Part shown: positions 8,634 to 17,731 of the stretch, piece after piece
How the letters are laid out: the number at the start of each line of letters is the position of its first letter
How positions within the stretch are numbered: position 1 is the first letter of the stretch
Source of the DNA: Lachnospiraceae bacterium
GTDB lineage: Bacteria; Bacillota; Clostridia; Lachnospirales; Lachnospiraceae
Length of the DNA stretch: 64,000 bases
Direction: 5' to 3'
Assembly (NCBI GenBank): GCA_029067085.1
Contig: JAIEFE010000018.1
Coordinates: forward strand, 172,374-236,373
Position numbers and translations under genes: made by a program
Notes under the pieces: generated by a model
Told to the model about the DNA's origin: nothing
Databases searched by the model: none
What the model saw: only the letters and a program-made list of their open reading frames with translations

Positions 8634-9799
8634 AGATTCATTGTAGCACATTTTTCATCCTTCCGATAGACGATTTTTCCGTCGATGAGGGTGTAGAGGG
8701 TTTCCGTAAATACCTCCATGGGATTTCCCGTAAATATGGCAATATCGGCGTCCTTACCCGGTGCAAGGCTTCCCACCCGCTCATCCACGCCGCAGATCTT
8801 TGCCGCGTTGATCGTAATCGCACGAAGTCCCTCCTCGAAAGCCATGCCGGATTTCACTGCCAGCCCTGCGCAGATTGGCAAAAACTGAATTTTGGATACA
8901 GGGTGATCTGTGGTGATAGCCGTCAATATCCCCCGTTCCGCCAAAAGCCCTGCTGTCTTAAATGCCATATTCTGCACCTCTATCTTGTTGCGGCTGGCCA
9001 TATCCGGCCCCACAATGGCAGGAAATCCCGCCTCCTTAAGCTCGTCCATGATCAAATGGCCTTCGCTGCAATGGTCAAGAGTCATCCGCAGTCCAAACTC
9101 TTTTGCAATTCGGACTGCTGTCAAAATATCATCAGCACGATGCACATGCGCCTTTAGTGGAATCTCTCCTCTCAGGACGGGAAGCCAGCATTCATAGCGA
9201 AAATCCATTGGCTCATCGACCTTCTTCTCTCGCTTTTCCTGATAGTTCTTTGCCTTGGTAAGTTCCTCTCTGAGCATGGCAGCTATGGCCATGCGGGTGG
9301 AGGGCGATGTGCCCTGACCGGAATAATTCACCTTGGGATTTTCTCCGAAAGCCACCTTCATCGCTGCGGGCGCTTTCACGATCATATGATCGATACAGCG
9401 CCCGTGCGTCTTCACAAAAGCAAACTGTCCACCCACGACATTTGCACTGCCAGGACCGATCATGGCGGAGGTGATACCTGCTGCCAGCGCATCGTTAAAA
9501 GCCGCATCCATGGGATTGATCGCATCAATGGCACGAAGCTGTGGTGTGATGGGATTCACCGTCTCGTTGCAGTCATCCCCCTCCATCCCCTTTTTCTCCT
9601 CCGTGATGCCCATGTGGCAGTGCGCCTCCACAATGCCCGGCATTACAAACGCACCTTGCACGTCCAAAATATCTCCATCCGTTTCGGGACAGTCCTCCAT
9701 TCTCCCGACAGCAGCAATCTTCCCCGCAGTGATCTGCACATAACCGTCCGGAAAATCCTGTCCCGTCATTGTCCTGATATCTCCGTGTATGATAAACAT
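8600..9799 (-). CDS. Amidohydrolase (imidazolonepropionase-like)
   Basis: 'AFVMPGIVEAHCHMG' (HxH), 'LDHCSEGH', 'AITTDHPVS' and 'VGSLAPGKDADIAIF'. Confidence 0.88.
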   Translation of the reverse strand: MFIIHGDIRTMTGQDFPDGYVQITAGKIAAVGRMEDCPETDGDILDVQGAFVMPGIVEAHCHMGITEEKKGMEGDDCNETVNPITPQLRAIDAINPMDAAFNDALAAGITSAMIGPGSANVVGGQFAFVKTHGRCIDHMIVKAPAAMKVAFGENPKVNYSGQGTSPSTRMAIAAMLREELTKAKNYQEKREKKVDEPMDFRYECWLPVLRGEIPLKAHVHRADDILTAVRIAKEFGLRMTLDHCSEGHLIMDELKEAGFPAIVGPDMASRNKIEVQNMAFKTAGLLAERGILTAITTDHPVSKIQFLPICAGLAVKSGMAFEEGLRAITINAAKICGVDERVGSLAPGKDADIAIFTGNPMEVFTETLYTLIDGKIVYRKDEKCATMNLCERISYDKKQ

Positions 9800-9842
9800 T
9801 GATTCCTCCGTGATTGATCCGATTCTTCGCCCGACAGATCCA

Positions 9843-10916
9843 CTAATTCAATTTTGTGAGAGGATTTACCGGATTCCCGTCTTTTGTCAGTTTGAAGTAG
9901 ACATTCGCGCCCTCCAGGCTGTAATACTTTGTGGGAACCGCCACAGTACCGATCGGATCGCCTACATTCACATAACTGCCCTCGGATACCGTAATATTTT
10001 CAAGCTGGCCGTAAGTTAACTCATAACCGTTTCCCAGTTCCATCACCACTGTGTTGCCCGTTGCAGGGTCATAACTGACAGAGTTCACTCGTCCGTTTGC
10101 CGCCGCACCGATGCTCTCGCCCTGCGTTGCAGCAATTACAATAGCCGGATTGTATTTATACTGATCCAGCGTCGGAAAGTATATGGTCTGATCCATGCTG
10201 TAATTGATCAACACATCACCGACGATAGGCCACACGAGATTGTCCTCTTCGCCAAAGGCTAGCTCCGGCTGTACCGAGGTGGAGATTCCTTCCGTCTGCA
10301 CATCGCCGCTCATAACGGTATCTACCGTCTCGTCAAACATCCCTGCCTCTTCCTGCTCTTCCTCGCTTCCATTGCTCTTTTTCTTTGCATCTGATTTTTT
10401 TACGGGATCATCCTTTTTGCTCTGCTCTTCCCTCTGTTTATCCTCTTCCTTTTTCGATTCCTCTATTGCTTCACTGATCGTCTTAACATCATCTTGACCA
10501 GTCCGGTCACTCCCCGTGCTGCTCTTCTTTTTCTGACTTCCCGTCCCGGTATTTTCCGCGTTCTCCACATGCAGGGAATTTGCCTCCTGAAAGCTGGGAT
10601 CGTAGTCCAGATCGTCGGTACCGATGTCCGCAAAAAGCGTGTCAAGCTCTTCTCCCGACACCATGTTCTCCGCAAGCTCTGCGCTGCTTTGCTCAAGCGT
10701 CTCGAAGTCCACAACATAATTCTCACGCTCGGCACGATTACTGTTTTTCACGTAAACGCCGGTCACTGTCAGCGCCGTCAATACAAACACTGAGGACGCC
10801 AGCATGATGATCCTCTCTTTTCTGATATCATTTCTATTTCTTCTCGCCATGAAACTCGCCTCCTGTTTTTCTCCCGATGCCAACATCTCCCGATATCTGG
10901 CGGGTTTTTGATCCAC
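9843..10916 (-). CDS. spoIIQ: SpoIIQ-like membrane protein with degenerate M23 (LytM) domain
   Basis: Single N-terminal TM, long low-complexity linker, and C-terminal M23-like fold ('GRVNSVSYDPATGNTVVMELGNGYELTYGQLENITVSEGSYVNVGDPIGTV'). Adjacent to and downstream of a SpoIID-like gene. Confidence 0.65.
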   Translation of the reverse strand: MDQKPARYREMLASGEKQEASFMARRNRNDIRKERIIMLASSVFVLTALTVTGVYVKNSNRAERENYVVDFETLEQSSAELAENMVSGEELDTLFADIGTDDLDYDPSFQEANSLHVENAENTGTGSQKKKSSTGSDRTGQDDVKTISEAIEESKKEEDKQREEQSKKDDPVKKSDAKKKSNGSEEEQEEAGMFDETVDTVMSGDVQTEGISTSVQPELAFGEEDNLVWPIVGDVLINYSMDQTIYFPTLDQYKYNPAIVIAATQGESIGAAANGRVNSVSYDPATGNTVVMELGNGYELTYGQLENITVSEGSYVNVGDPIGTVAVPTKYYSLEGANVYFKLTKDGNPVNPLTKLN

Positions 10917-10954
10917 CGGGTTTCATGGTGATAGTTTTACCCTTTTTTTCCGCT

Positions 10955-11617
10955 TTATTCAAATTTTGCTAATTCTGACTCAAAAAAGAAATGCTCGAGA
11001 ATCTCCTGCCAGTTATTTCCCTTCTGTGCCAGACTTTCCGCTTCCTTCTGATTCATGGCAAACTCCTGTCCTCCGGCCGCCACATAACAAAACGATTTCT
11101 CTCCCTCCCCCGTCAACTGCAGTGATGAGGCCCTTACCGGTTCGCTGCGATAAGTCAGGATCGTTCCCGCCGTAGCTTCCACCGCCCGCCTGCACGCCGC
11201 AAGCTCTGCCGCATCTTCATATCCGCCATAAAAACGTGAAAGTTCCTCTGCCTCCAAAAAAATAGTTTTCTCGCTCTGCTCTGTGTAGCGTGCCGCAAGC
11301 TCCGTCCGCAAAAGCACTGCTTGGGCCTTCAAAGCCTCCGCCTCACTCTCCTCCGGCATGATCAGCAGGAGCAGATACGTCAGATATTCCTCCACGGGAA
11401 GCTCCCATATGCCCCAGGAGAGCGACGCTTCCACCATACGCACATCCTGCTGTCCTTTCCCTTCTGTCTTCCGAAGCTTCGCTGTCTCCTCTCCCACGTG
11501 TCCCCAGAGACAGGCACAGACATATGGCAGCAAAAAAACAAACAGAAGGAAGCTTAACGCATCCCTCCTGTTTGATTTTTTTGAGACGATTCCATTGTTT
11601 TTCATGCGACACCCCAC
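10955..11617 (-). CDS. spoIID: SpoIID-like protein (short, divergent)
   Basis: 'LPVEEYLTYLLLLIMPEESEAEALKAQAVLLRTELAARY' matches the SpoIID core. The C-terminal 'ESLAQKGNNWQEILEHFF' matches the SpoIID tail. Confidence 0.7.
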   Translation of the reverse strand: MGCRMKNNGIVSKKSNRRDALSFLLFVFLLPYVCACLWGHVGEETAKLRKTEGKGQQDVRMVEASLSWGIWELPVEEYLTYLLLLIMPEESEAEALKAQAVLLRTELAARYTEQSEKTIFLEAEELSRFYGGYEDAAELAACRRAVEATAGTILTYRSEPVRASSLQLTGEGEKSFCYVAAGGQEFAMNQKEAESLAQKGNNWQEILEHFFFESELAKFE

Positions 11618-11683
11618 ATATTCTATTCCTATGTGGCTGTCTTTGTTTTTATACGTTCTGTTTTTCAGATATTTAAATACTTC

Positions 11684-12769
11684 TCACGCTTCTTTCTCAT
11701 AGGTCGCCATGTCCACATGCTGAATCGTAGACACCGTGCCGTTTTCGTACAGGAAGATACCCGTGCTGCGGATCATGGCATTGGTCTCGTTCGTCTTCGC
11801 GGAATTCAAGGAAAACTGCGTTCCAACCCGAGAGAGGCCGATGGCGCCCACGCCCAGATCGGAGAGATGATAGAGCTTATCCTTTCCGTCCTCGTCCTTT
11901 GTCCAGATGAGAAGCTTTTCCCAGATAGGATCTGCCTCGTCGATCCAGCCGTTGCCGTCCGCGTCATAGCGGGAGAGATCCCGGAAGCCGTCGCCGCTCT
12001 TTGTGCCGAACAGTTCGCTTCCATCATTGATCTCTCCATCCCCGTTCAGATCGAGCGCCAGAAACCCGCTGCCCGCCTGCAGGCTGGAGATTTCCTCCTT
12101 TGTGCCGTCGCAGTCCAGGTCAAAGAAGAATTTCTGATCGGAGACCTTTGCGATATTGCTGTCCAGATTGATCACAAGCGGATCGCGGAAGGTCTGGATG
12201 GAAGTAACGTAGTTCTCCTCATAATATTCCTGAAAACTGCGGCTCATGCCAAGCTCCAGATTGAAGGACAACTCCCTTCCGTCCGCGGTCTTTACCGTAC
12301 CCTGCGTGGAGAAGGTCGTACACTCCTCCTCGCTGTGAAAGCGTGTCATCTGATAACCGTTCACCGCGTACATCGTACTGCCTGCGTTTCCTCCCGTAAA
12401 GAAGTCGAAACCACTCCTCTTGCTGTGAAAACGGAATAAAAGTTCCATCAAAAAGTCCACGCACTGCTGCTTGATGCTGCGCACAGCCTCCCTCTCATCG
12501 TTTCTCGTAGAGAGCTGCCAGGCGCCCGTGGTATTCTGCATATGTGTGGAGAGATCATACAGCTTTGCCCGATCGCCGTCCTCCCCCTCCGCAGTCTTTT
12601 CTCCAGCGCCGAACTGATTCTCGAAAAGTGAATTCAGTCCGCCCATCCCGCCCGTAATCGTGCCACGCACACCCCGTGCGCTCGCCTTCGTGACCGCGCG
12701 GTAGGTTCTGGTAGACTGCATTCCTATGGTGCCGGAATCAATGATCAATATTCCCTCCTTTTGTGTCAA
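11684..12769 (-). CDS. Uncharacterised protein with EF-hand/VCBS-like calcium-binding motifs
   Basis: 'FFFDLDCDGTKEEI', 'LALDLNGDGEINDGSELFGTKSGDGF' and 'YDADGNGWIDEADPIWEKL' (DxDxDG-type loops). No signal peptide. Confidence 0.7.
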   Translation of the reverse strand: MTQKEGILIIDSGTIGMQSTRTYRAVTKASARGVRGTITGGMGGLNSLFENQFGAGEKTAEGEDGDRAKLYDLSTHMQNTTGAWQLSTRNDEREAVRSIKQQCVDFLMELLFRFHSKRSGFDFFTGGNAGSTMYAVNGYQMTRFHSEEECTTFSTQGTVKTADGRELSFNLELGMSRSFQEYYEENYVTSIQTFRDPLVINLDSNIAKVSDQKFFFDLDCDGTKEEISSLQAGSGFLALDLNGDGEINDGSELFGTKSGDGFRDLSRYDADGNGWIDEADPIWEKLLIWTKDEDGKDKLYHLSDLGVGAIGLSRVGTQFSLNSAKTNETNAMIRSTGIFLYENGTVSTIQHVDMATYEKEA

Positions 12770-12823
12770 GCCTCCTTCTACGCCTGTCTGTGCACCAAAC
12801 AGCGCCTTCCCTTGCGCGTGGCA

Positions 12824-12875
12824 GTAAAAAAGACGGCATCTTTACGGAAATTCCTTTTCCCTAAAAAATACCGTC
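12824..12875 (-). terminator. Intrinsic terminator with large loop
   Basis: On the minus strand: GACGGTAT...ATGCCGTC followed by TTTTTT. Lies between two minus-strand genes. Confidence 0.55.
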
Positions 12876-12969
12876 CCTGGTCTCAACATCATACAAATTT
12901 CAGTAAAGAAAAACTCCGGCCATGAGCTTTCCTCTCTGTATTTTATATATCGGACTTTTTTCTGTTTTC

Positions 12970-13968
12970 TTAACCCGTCTGTGTATATGCGGTGTACATA
13001 CTGCTGATCTGACTCTCATCCAACACGTGATTCCAGATATGGATCTCATCATAACTGGCGCGAAACAGCTCGTCAAAACAGTTGATCCCCAGATAGGCAT
13101 TCACGCCTTCCTCCTCCAGATGCAGCCTGGAGACTAATCCGGAACCTATCATCTCGCTGTTCAGGTACAGGTAACCCATCACCTTGTTCGGATCCTCCCC
13201 CGACTTCTGGGAGGCATCCACACAGATCGTGATATAATTCCAGACGTTTAGCGAGATGCACCGCTTATCCTCCATGGAGGGACGAACTTCACAGGAATTG
13301 CCGAATACTGCGTCTATGGTATTAAAGACAGGCACAACCTGCGTTCCGTCCTCCGCGGTCTTTTTATTGAAGGAGAGAAAGCTCTGACTTTCTCCCACAT
13401 CCAAAAGGTGGGAACCGATCAACAGAAAAGGCGACCAGTCCCGCAGCTCATCCGCTCGAAACCAGAAAGATATGGTATAGGAATCCGCGAGCGCATCCAC
13501 CCCCAGCAGCTCTACACCGTAGCTGCCGTCCAGATAGATGGCATCGCCCTCCATCCCTTCGGTAAACAGGGGCTGTACATCCTGTGTCTGCACAGGATAG
13601 GTTCCCTCGTTGAAACGTCCGACATCGCCCGACCTTGTCACTACCGACGCATCACCCAATTTCCCGTTAAAGGAAAAACTGAAATCTGCCTTCGGTACGC
13701 CGCTTAAGAGCACATCCTTCACAATCTCTTTGGAGGAATCCACCTCCGGCTCCTCCTGCGTCGGTACAAGCTCCGGCAGAGCAATGGAAAGCGCGGCTTC
13801 CTCCGCCCCGGTCTCCTGACGCTGCACACTCCCGCCTGCATCGCTATTTTGTTGTGTCCCACTCCGAAAGGCTATATACCCAAATACGGCAACGACAGCA
13901 GTGACGATCACTGCCAGACTCCGACGACGCCAAAGCCTCCCTGATTCACTTTTTACCCCATCAGACAT
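12970..13968 (-). CDS. Membrane-anchored LamG/concanavalin-like domain protein
   Basis: N-terminal TM (SLAVIVTAVVAVFGYIAF), then a LamG-like region 'YTISFWFRADELRDWSPFLLIG...LNVWNYITICVD...GYLYLNSEMIGSG...AYLGINCFDELFRASYDEIHIWNHVLDESQISSMY'. Confidence 0.8.
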   Translation of the reverse strand: MSDGVKSESGRLWRRRSLAVIVTAVVAVFGYIAFRSGTQQNSDAGGSVQRQETGAEEAALSIALPELVPTQEEPEVDSSKEIVKDVLLSGVPKADFSFSFNGKLGDASVVTRSGDVGRFNEGTYPVQTQDVQPLFTEGMEGDAIYLDGSYGVELLGVDALADSYTISFWFRADELRDWSPFLLIGSHLLDVGESQSFLSFNKKTAEDGTQVVPVFNTIDAVFGNSCEVRPSMEDKRCISLNVWNYITICVDASQKSGEDPNKVMGYLYLNSEMIGSGLVSRLHLEEEGVNAYLGINCFDELFRASYDEIHIWNHVLDESQISSMYTAYTQTG

Positions 13969-14019
13969 AACGCCCCAATACTTGCTCTTTCCTTTGTCTC
14001 CTTTATTACCGCTGTAATT

Positions 14020-14036
14020 TTGACTTATCTAGTCAA
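14020..14036. repeat. Palindrome TTGACT-TATCT-AGTCAA over the hydratase stop codon
   Basis: ttgacttatctagtcaa. The same arms occur at 17437-17453. Confidence 0.7.
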
Positions 14037-16330
14037 TCCACCCTGTTATAATTGATGAGACAGCCTTTCAAAATGATCTGCCTCTCCTCATCCGTCAGCT
14101 CTCCCAGCGTCATCGTGAACGGAACGAGTTTTCCCTCATCCACGGACACGCGGTAAGCCTCAATGGTCTCCGCCTTTTCCTCGACTGCCTTTCTGATGCC
14201 CGGAAGGAAGAGGTAGTCAAGATTGCTGAAGGGCAGCTCACCCGCCTCGATCAGGAAAGGCAGCATTCCCCAGTTGATCAGGTTCGACCGATACCGCTTC
14301 GTGGCATATTCATTCGCTATGTTAGCCCAGCCGCCAAGCACCTTCTGGCAGCTTGCGGCCTGTTCCCTTGCGGAGCCGTCTCCGGGCTTCACCGCAAAGA
14401 TCGTGGAACCAAATCCGGTATTCTCGTGGGAAGCGTCCGCAAAAGTTTTCTTCACCACACCCATCAAAGGTTTCACGTCCGGGTGTGCCTGACAGGGATG
14501 CTCTCCTGCCATTCTGGCCTTTTCCGCCCTCTGGATATCCTTCGCTCTTCCCACATATTCGGGATCTTTCCTGGAGAGTGCAAACTCCGCAAGCCCCAGC
14601 GGATTGGAACGGTAGGAGGATGTCTCCCCCGAAGGGATCAGCTCGTCCGTCGTGGTAACGGGATCATGAATCTCCGAGACCACCCGCAGCACCAGATTCT
14701 CCGGCAGCGCACCCATTGCGGGCCAGTCCTTGATATTCGGTCCGAACTGGATCTCCACGCTTTCATCTGCCACACCCTTGGAATCAAAGACGCGGTTCTT
14801 ATAGATATTTGCGTCAAAATGATATTTGTATGTTCCGATCTCACCGTCAAATTCCGTCGCTGACGTGAGAACTCCCTTATTTGCTGCCGTTGCAGCGATG
14901 GAGCGGGCATCCATGAGCGCCACGGAAGAGATCTGTCCGTTCTGCAGCTTAGAGCCTTCTCTGTTGGGGAAGTTTCTCGTAGAATGACGGATACTGAAGG
15001 CGTTGTTCGCCGGCGTGTCACCCGCGCCAAAGCAGGGACCGCAGAACGCCGTCTTAAGCACTGCTCCCGTCTCTAAAATTGCCGCCGCACAGCCGTTTTT
15101 GATCAGTTCCATATAGACCGGCATGGAAGCAGGATACACACTCAATGTAAAACCGTCCGCACCGATATTTGTACCGCGCAGAATGTCCGCAGCCGCGCAG
15201 ATATTCTCGAAGCCGCCGCCAGCACAACCCGCAATGATGCCCTGATCCACCATAAACTTACCGTCCACGATCTTTTCCTGTAAAGAGTAAGGTACTGCAC
15301 CGTCCAGACTCACCTTGGCACGCTCTTCCACGTCGTGGAGCACGTCTTTTAAGTTTGCGTTCACCTCGTCGATCGTGTAGGTGTTGCTGGGATGGAAAGG
15401 CATGGCGATCATGGGACGGATTTTCGACAGATCCACCTTGATCATGCCGTCATAATAAGCTGTTTCTCCCGGACTTAACTCCTTGTAATCTTCCGTTCTT
15501 CCGTGAATCTCATAAAATTCTTTGATCTTGTCGTCGGTCTGCCAGATGGAAGATAAGCATGTCGTCTCAGTGGTCATGACATCGATACCGATTCGGAAAT
15601 CCGCACTTAAAGACGCCACGCCGGGCCCTACAAATTCCATCACCTTATTTTTCACATAACCCTTGTCAAACACCGCACCGATGATCGCGAGAGCTACATC
15701 CTGCGGTCCCACGCCCTTTACGGGTTCACCCGTCAGATACACGGCAACAACGCCGGGCATATTGATATCATAAGTCTGGGACAACAGCTGCTTCACCAGC
15801 TCCGGACCGCCCTCGCCCATTGCCATCGTACCCAGCGCGCCATAACGCGTATGAGAGTCGGAACCTAAGATCATCTTACCGCCTCCGGCAAGCATCTCTC
15901 TCGCATACTGATGAATGACAGCCTGATGCGGGGGTACATAAACGCCGCCGTACTTCTTCGCACAGGTCAGACCAAACATGTGGTCATCCTCGTTGATCGT
16001 GCCGCCCACTGCACAGAGAGAATTGTGGCAGTTTGTCAGCACATAGGGAATCGGAAATTTTGTAAGCCCCGATGCCCTTGCGGTCTGTATAATACCCACG
16101 AAAGTGATATCGTGGGATGTAAGTTTATCAAATTTGATTTTCAGCTTATCCATATTGCCGGAGGTATTATGCTCCTGCAATATACCGTAAGCCATTGTAC
16201 TCTTGGCTGCTTCCTCCCTGGAAATTTCCTTTCCCGTCCTGTTCTTGATCTGTGCCGCCGCCTCCGGACCGTCCGAAATAACATCCGTCCCGTTTATCAG
16301 ATAGGCTCCGCCCTGTGTCAATTGAATCAT
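14033..16330 (-). CDS. Aconitase-family hydratase (YbhJ-like)
   Basis: 765 aa with '[26 protein letters not shown]', '[33 protein letters not shown]' (CxxC of the [4Fe-4S] site), and a C-terminal swivel domain. Confidence 0.85.
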   Translation of the reverse strand: MIQLTQGGAYLINGTDVISDGPEAAAQIKNRTGKEISREEAAKSTMAYGILQEHNTSGNMDKLKIKFDKLTSHDITFVGIIQTARASGLTKFPIPYVLTNCHNSLCAVGGTINEDDHMFGLTCAKKYGGVYVPPHQAVIHQYAREMLAGGGKMILGSDSHTRYGALGTMAMGEGGPELVKQLLSQTYDINMPGVVAVYLTGEPVKGVGPQDVALAIIGAVFDKGYVKNKVMEFVGPGVASLSADFRIGIDVMTTETTCLSSIWQTDDKIKEFYEIHGRTEDYKELSPGETAYYDGMIKVDLSKIRPMIAMPFHPSNTYTIDEVNANLKDVLHDVEERAKVSLDGAVPYSLQEKIVDGKFMVDQGIIAGCAGGGFENICAAADILRGTNIGADGFTLSVYPASMPVYMELIKNGCAAAILETGAVLKTAFCGPCFGAGDTPANNAFSIRHSTRNFPNREGSKLQNGQISSVALMDARSIAATAANKGVLTSATEFDGEIGTYKYHFDANIYKNRVFDSKGVADESVEIQFGPNIKDWPAMGALPENLVLRVVSEIHDPVTTTDELIPSGETSSYRSNPLGLAEFALSRKDPEYVGRAKDIQRAEKARMAGEHPCQAHPDVKPLMGVVKKTFADASHENTGFGSTIFAVKPGDGSAREQAASCQKVLGGWANIANEYATKRYRSNLINWGMLPFLIEAGELPFSNLDYLFLPGIRKAVEEKAETIEAYRVSVDEGKLVPFTMTLGELTDEERQIILKGCLINYNRVD

Positions 16331-17406
16331 TCTTTTTCCTCCTCGTTTTCTAACCGTTTTTTTACTTTACGCATAATCTTGCATGCTATCAAATTTGCCA
16401 GATAGCTGTCACATCTATCCAATAGCAGTCTCCTGACTTCCCCAACAAGCAGGCATCCTGCCAGAATAGCCGCTACAACTCCCGCAAGCATCATAAAGCC
16501 CAAGATTCCTTTTGCGCCATGAAATCCGTTGTCAAACAGCAGTTTCATAACTACTGAAACGACAGCGTCATTCAATGCAAAGACCGCAAAAACACTGCCC
16601 GCCACCCGGTTGATACTGCCCGATTGAACCTTTACTTCTTTAAACAGATAAAACAGGATCACAGCCATTGTGAGATTCGTAATGCTGTTATCCTTACACA
16701 GATGGTGATAAATTCCACCGATCTGAATGGGAATCTCGTGGGAAACCCCGTTTAAGATCCAAAGAATCACAAAGAGTACCGCAGATTTTGCGGAAATCTT
16801 CACATCCCGGTACATCCTTATATATCTGCCGATCATATATATCATGATCATATGCACAAGTCCCTTACCGTTATCGGGAATAATCTCAAAATAGAACATC
16901 GTCGGCAGAACACTGAACAGGACCAAAAGCAGCAAAAGCAGTCTCTGAAACGCTTCTTTACTAAGCTGTTCGATAAATTTCTGGATATACCCACTGAAAA
17001 AGAGCAGACATACATAACAGGAATAAAACCAGTATTTTCTTGTAATAAACGGTAAAAAGGACTTCACCAGCTGCTCCAGCAGCGCCGCTCCCTGCATCTG
17101 ATCCGGTGTCACAACACACAGGAGAATCGTTTCCGCCAGAGAATAGGTTATCATCATACATTCCATCCTGACAAATTTTCCGATGTCAGGTTTCATACCA
17201 TAATAACCGGAGATCAGCATAAAACAGGTCACGCCGATATTACAAATGCCATTTACCATACCGTTATAGAAAAACGCGCTGCTCCCGCTGACGAACCGAA
17301 ACAAATACATGTTTGCATGAATAAATACGATCATAAACATCGCGAGGATGCGCAATAATTCAAAATTGGAATTTCTGGCAGATTTTTGGACCGTTATCTT
17401 TTCCAA
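16327..17406 (-). CDS. Acyltransferase family 3 membrane protein
   Basis: '[21 protein letters not shown]' N-terminus and about 10 hydrophobic helices. 4-bp ATGA overlap with the hydratase start. Confidence 0.85.
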   Translation of the reverse strand: MEKITVQKSARNSNFELLRILAMFMIVFIHANMYLFRFVSGSSAFFYNGMVNGICNIGVTCFMLISGYYGMKPDIGKFVRMECMMITYSLAETILLCVVTPDQMQGAALLEQLVKSFLPFITRKYWFYSCYVCLLFFSGYIQKFIEQLSKEAFQRLLLLLLVLFSVLPTMFYFEIIPDNGKGLVHMIMIYMIGRYIRMYRDVKISAKSAVLFVILWILNGVSHEIPIQIGGIYHHLCKDNSITNLTMAVILFYLFKEVKVQSGSINRVAGSVFAVFALNDAVVSVVMKLLFDNGFHGAKGILGFMMLAGVVAAILAGCLLVGEVRRLLLDRCDSYLANLIACKIMRKVKKRLENEEEKE

Positions 17407-17436
17407 TAAATATTTCCTCTGTTTCCTTGGTCAAAT

Positions 17437-17453
17437 TTGACTGTACCAGTCAA
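17437..17453. repeat. Second copy of the palindrome TTGACT-GTACC-AGTCAA
   Basis: ttgactgtaccagtcaa. 6-bp arms identical to the copy at 14020-14036, different 5-bp spacer. Confidence 0.7.
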
Positions 17454-17505
17454 TTTTTTCTGTTATAATGAATCAAACAGCCATTAAGAATAATCTGTGC
17501 TGACT
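17450..17505 (-). pseudogene. Remnant 3' end of a second aconitase-family hydratase gene
   Basis: Minus-strand reading gives ...AKSAQIILNGCLIHYNRKN*. The intact hydratase ends ...[19 protein letters not shown]. Confidence 0.65.
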
Positions 17506-17731
17506 TGGCAGGATTCCAAATCTTATTATATAGGATGCGGATTGGTCATGCAATATCAGAATGGACAAGAAATACTCTTTGATGGTTATGTTTGATTGCA
17601 GAGAGCGGTCACAGTATGATATATTTATAATGTGCAATTCAGTACTTATTCCTGTTTTTCACGAAGCTCTTACGCCGGGACAGACATGGACATAAGTCAA
17701 CCACACGAAATATGAGATCAGAGGTATCCGC

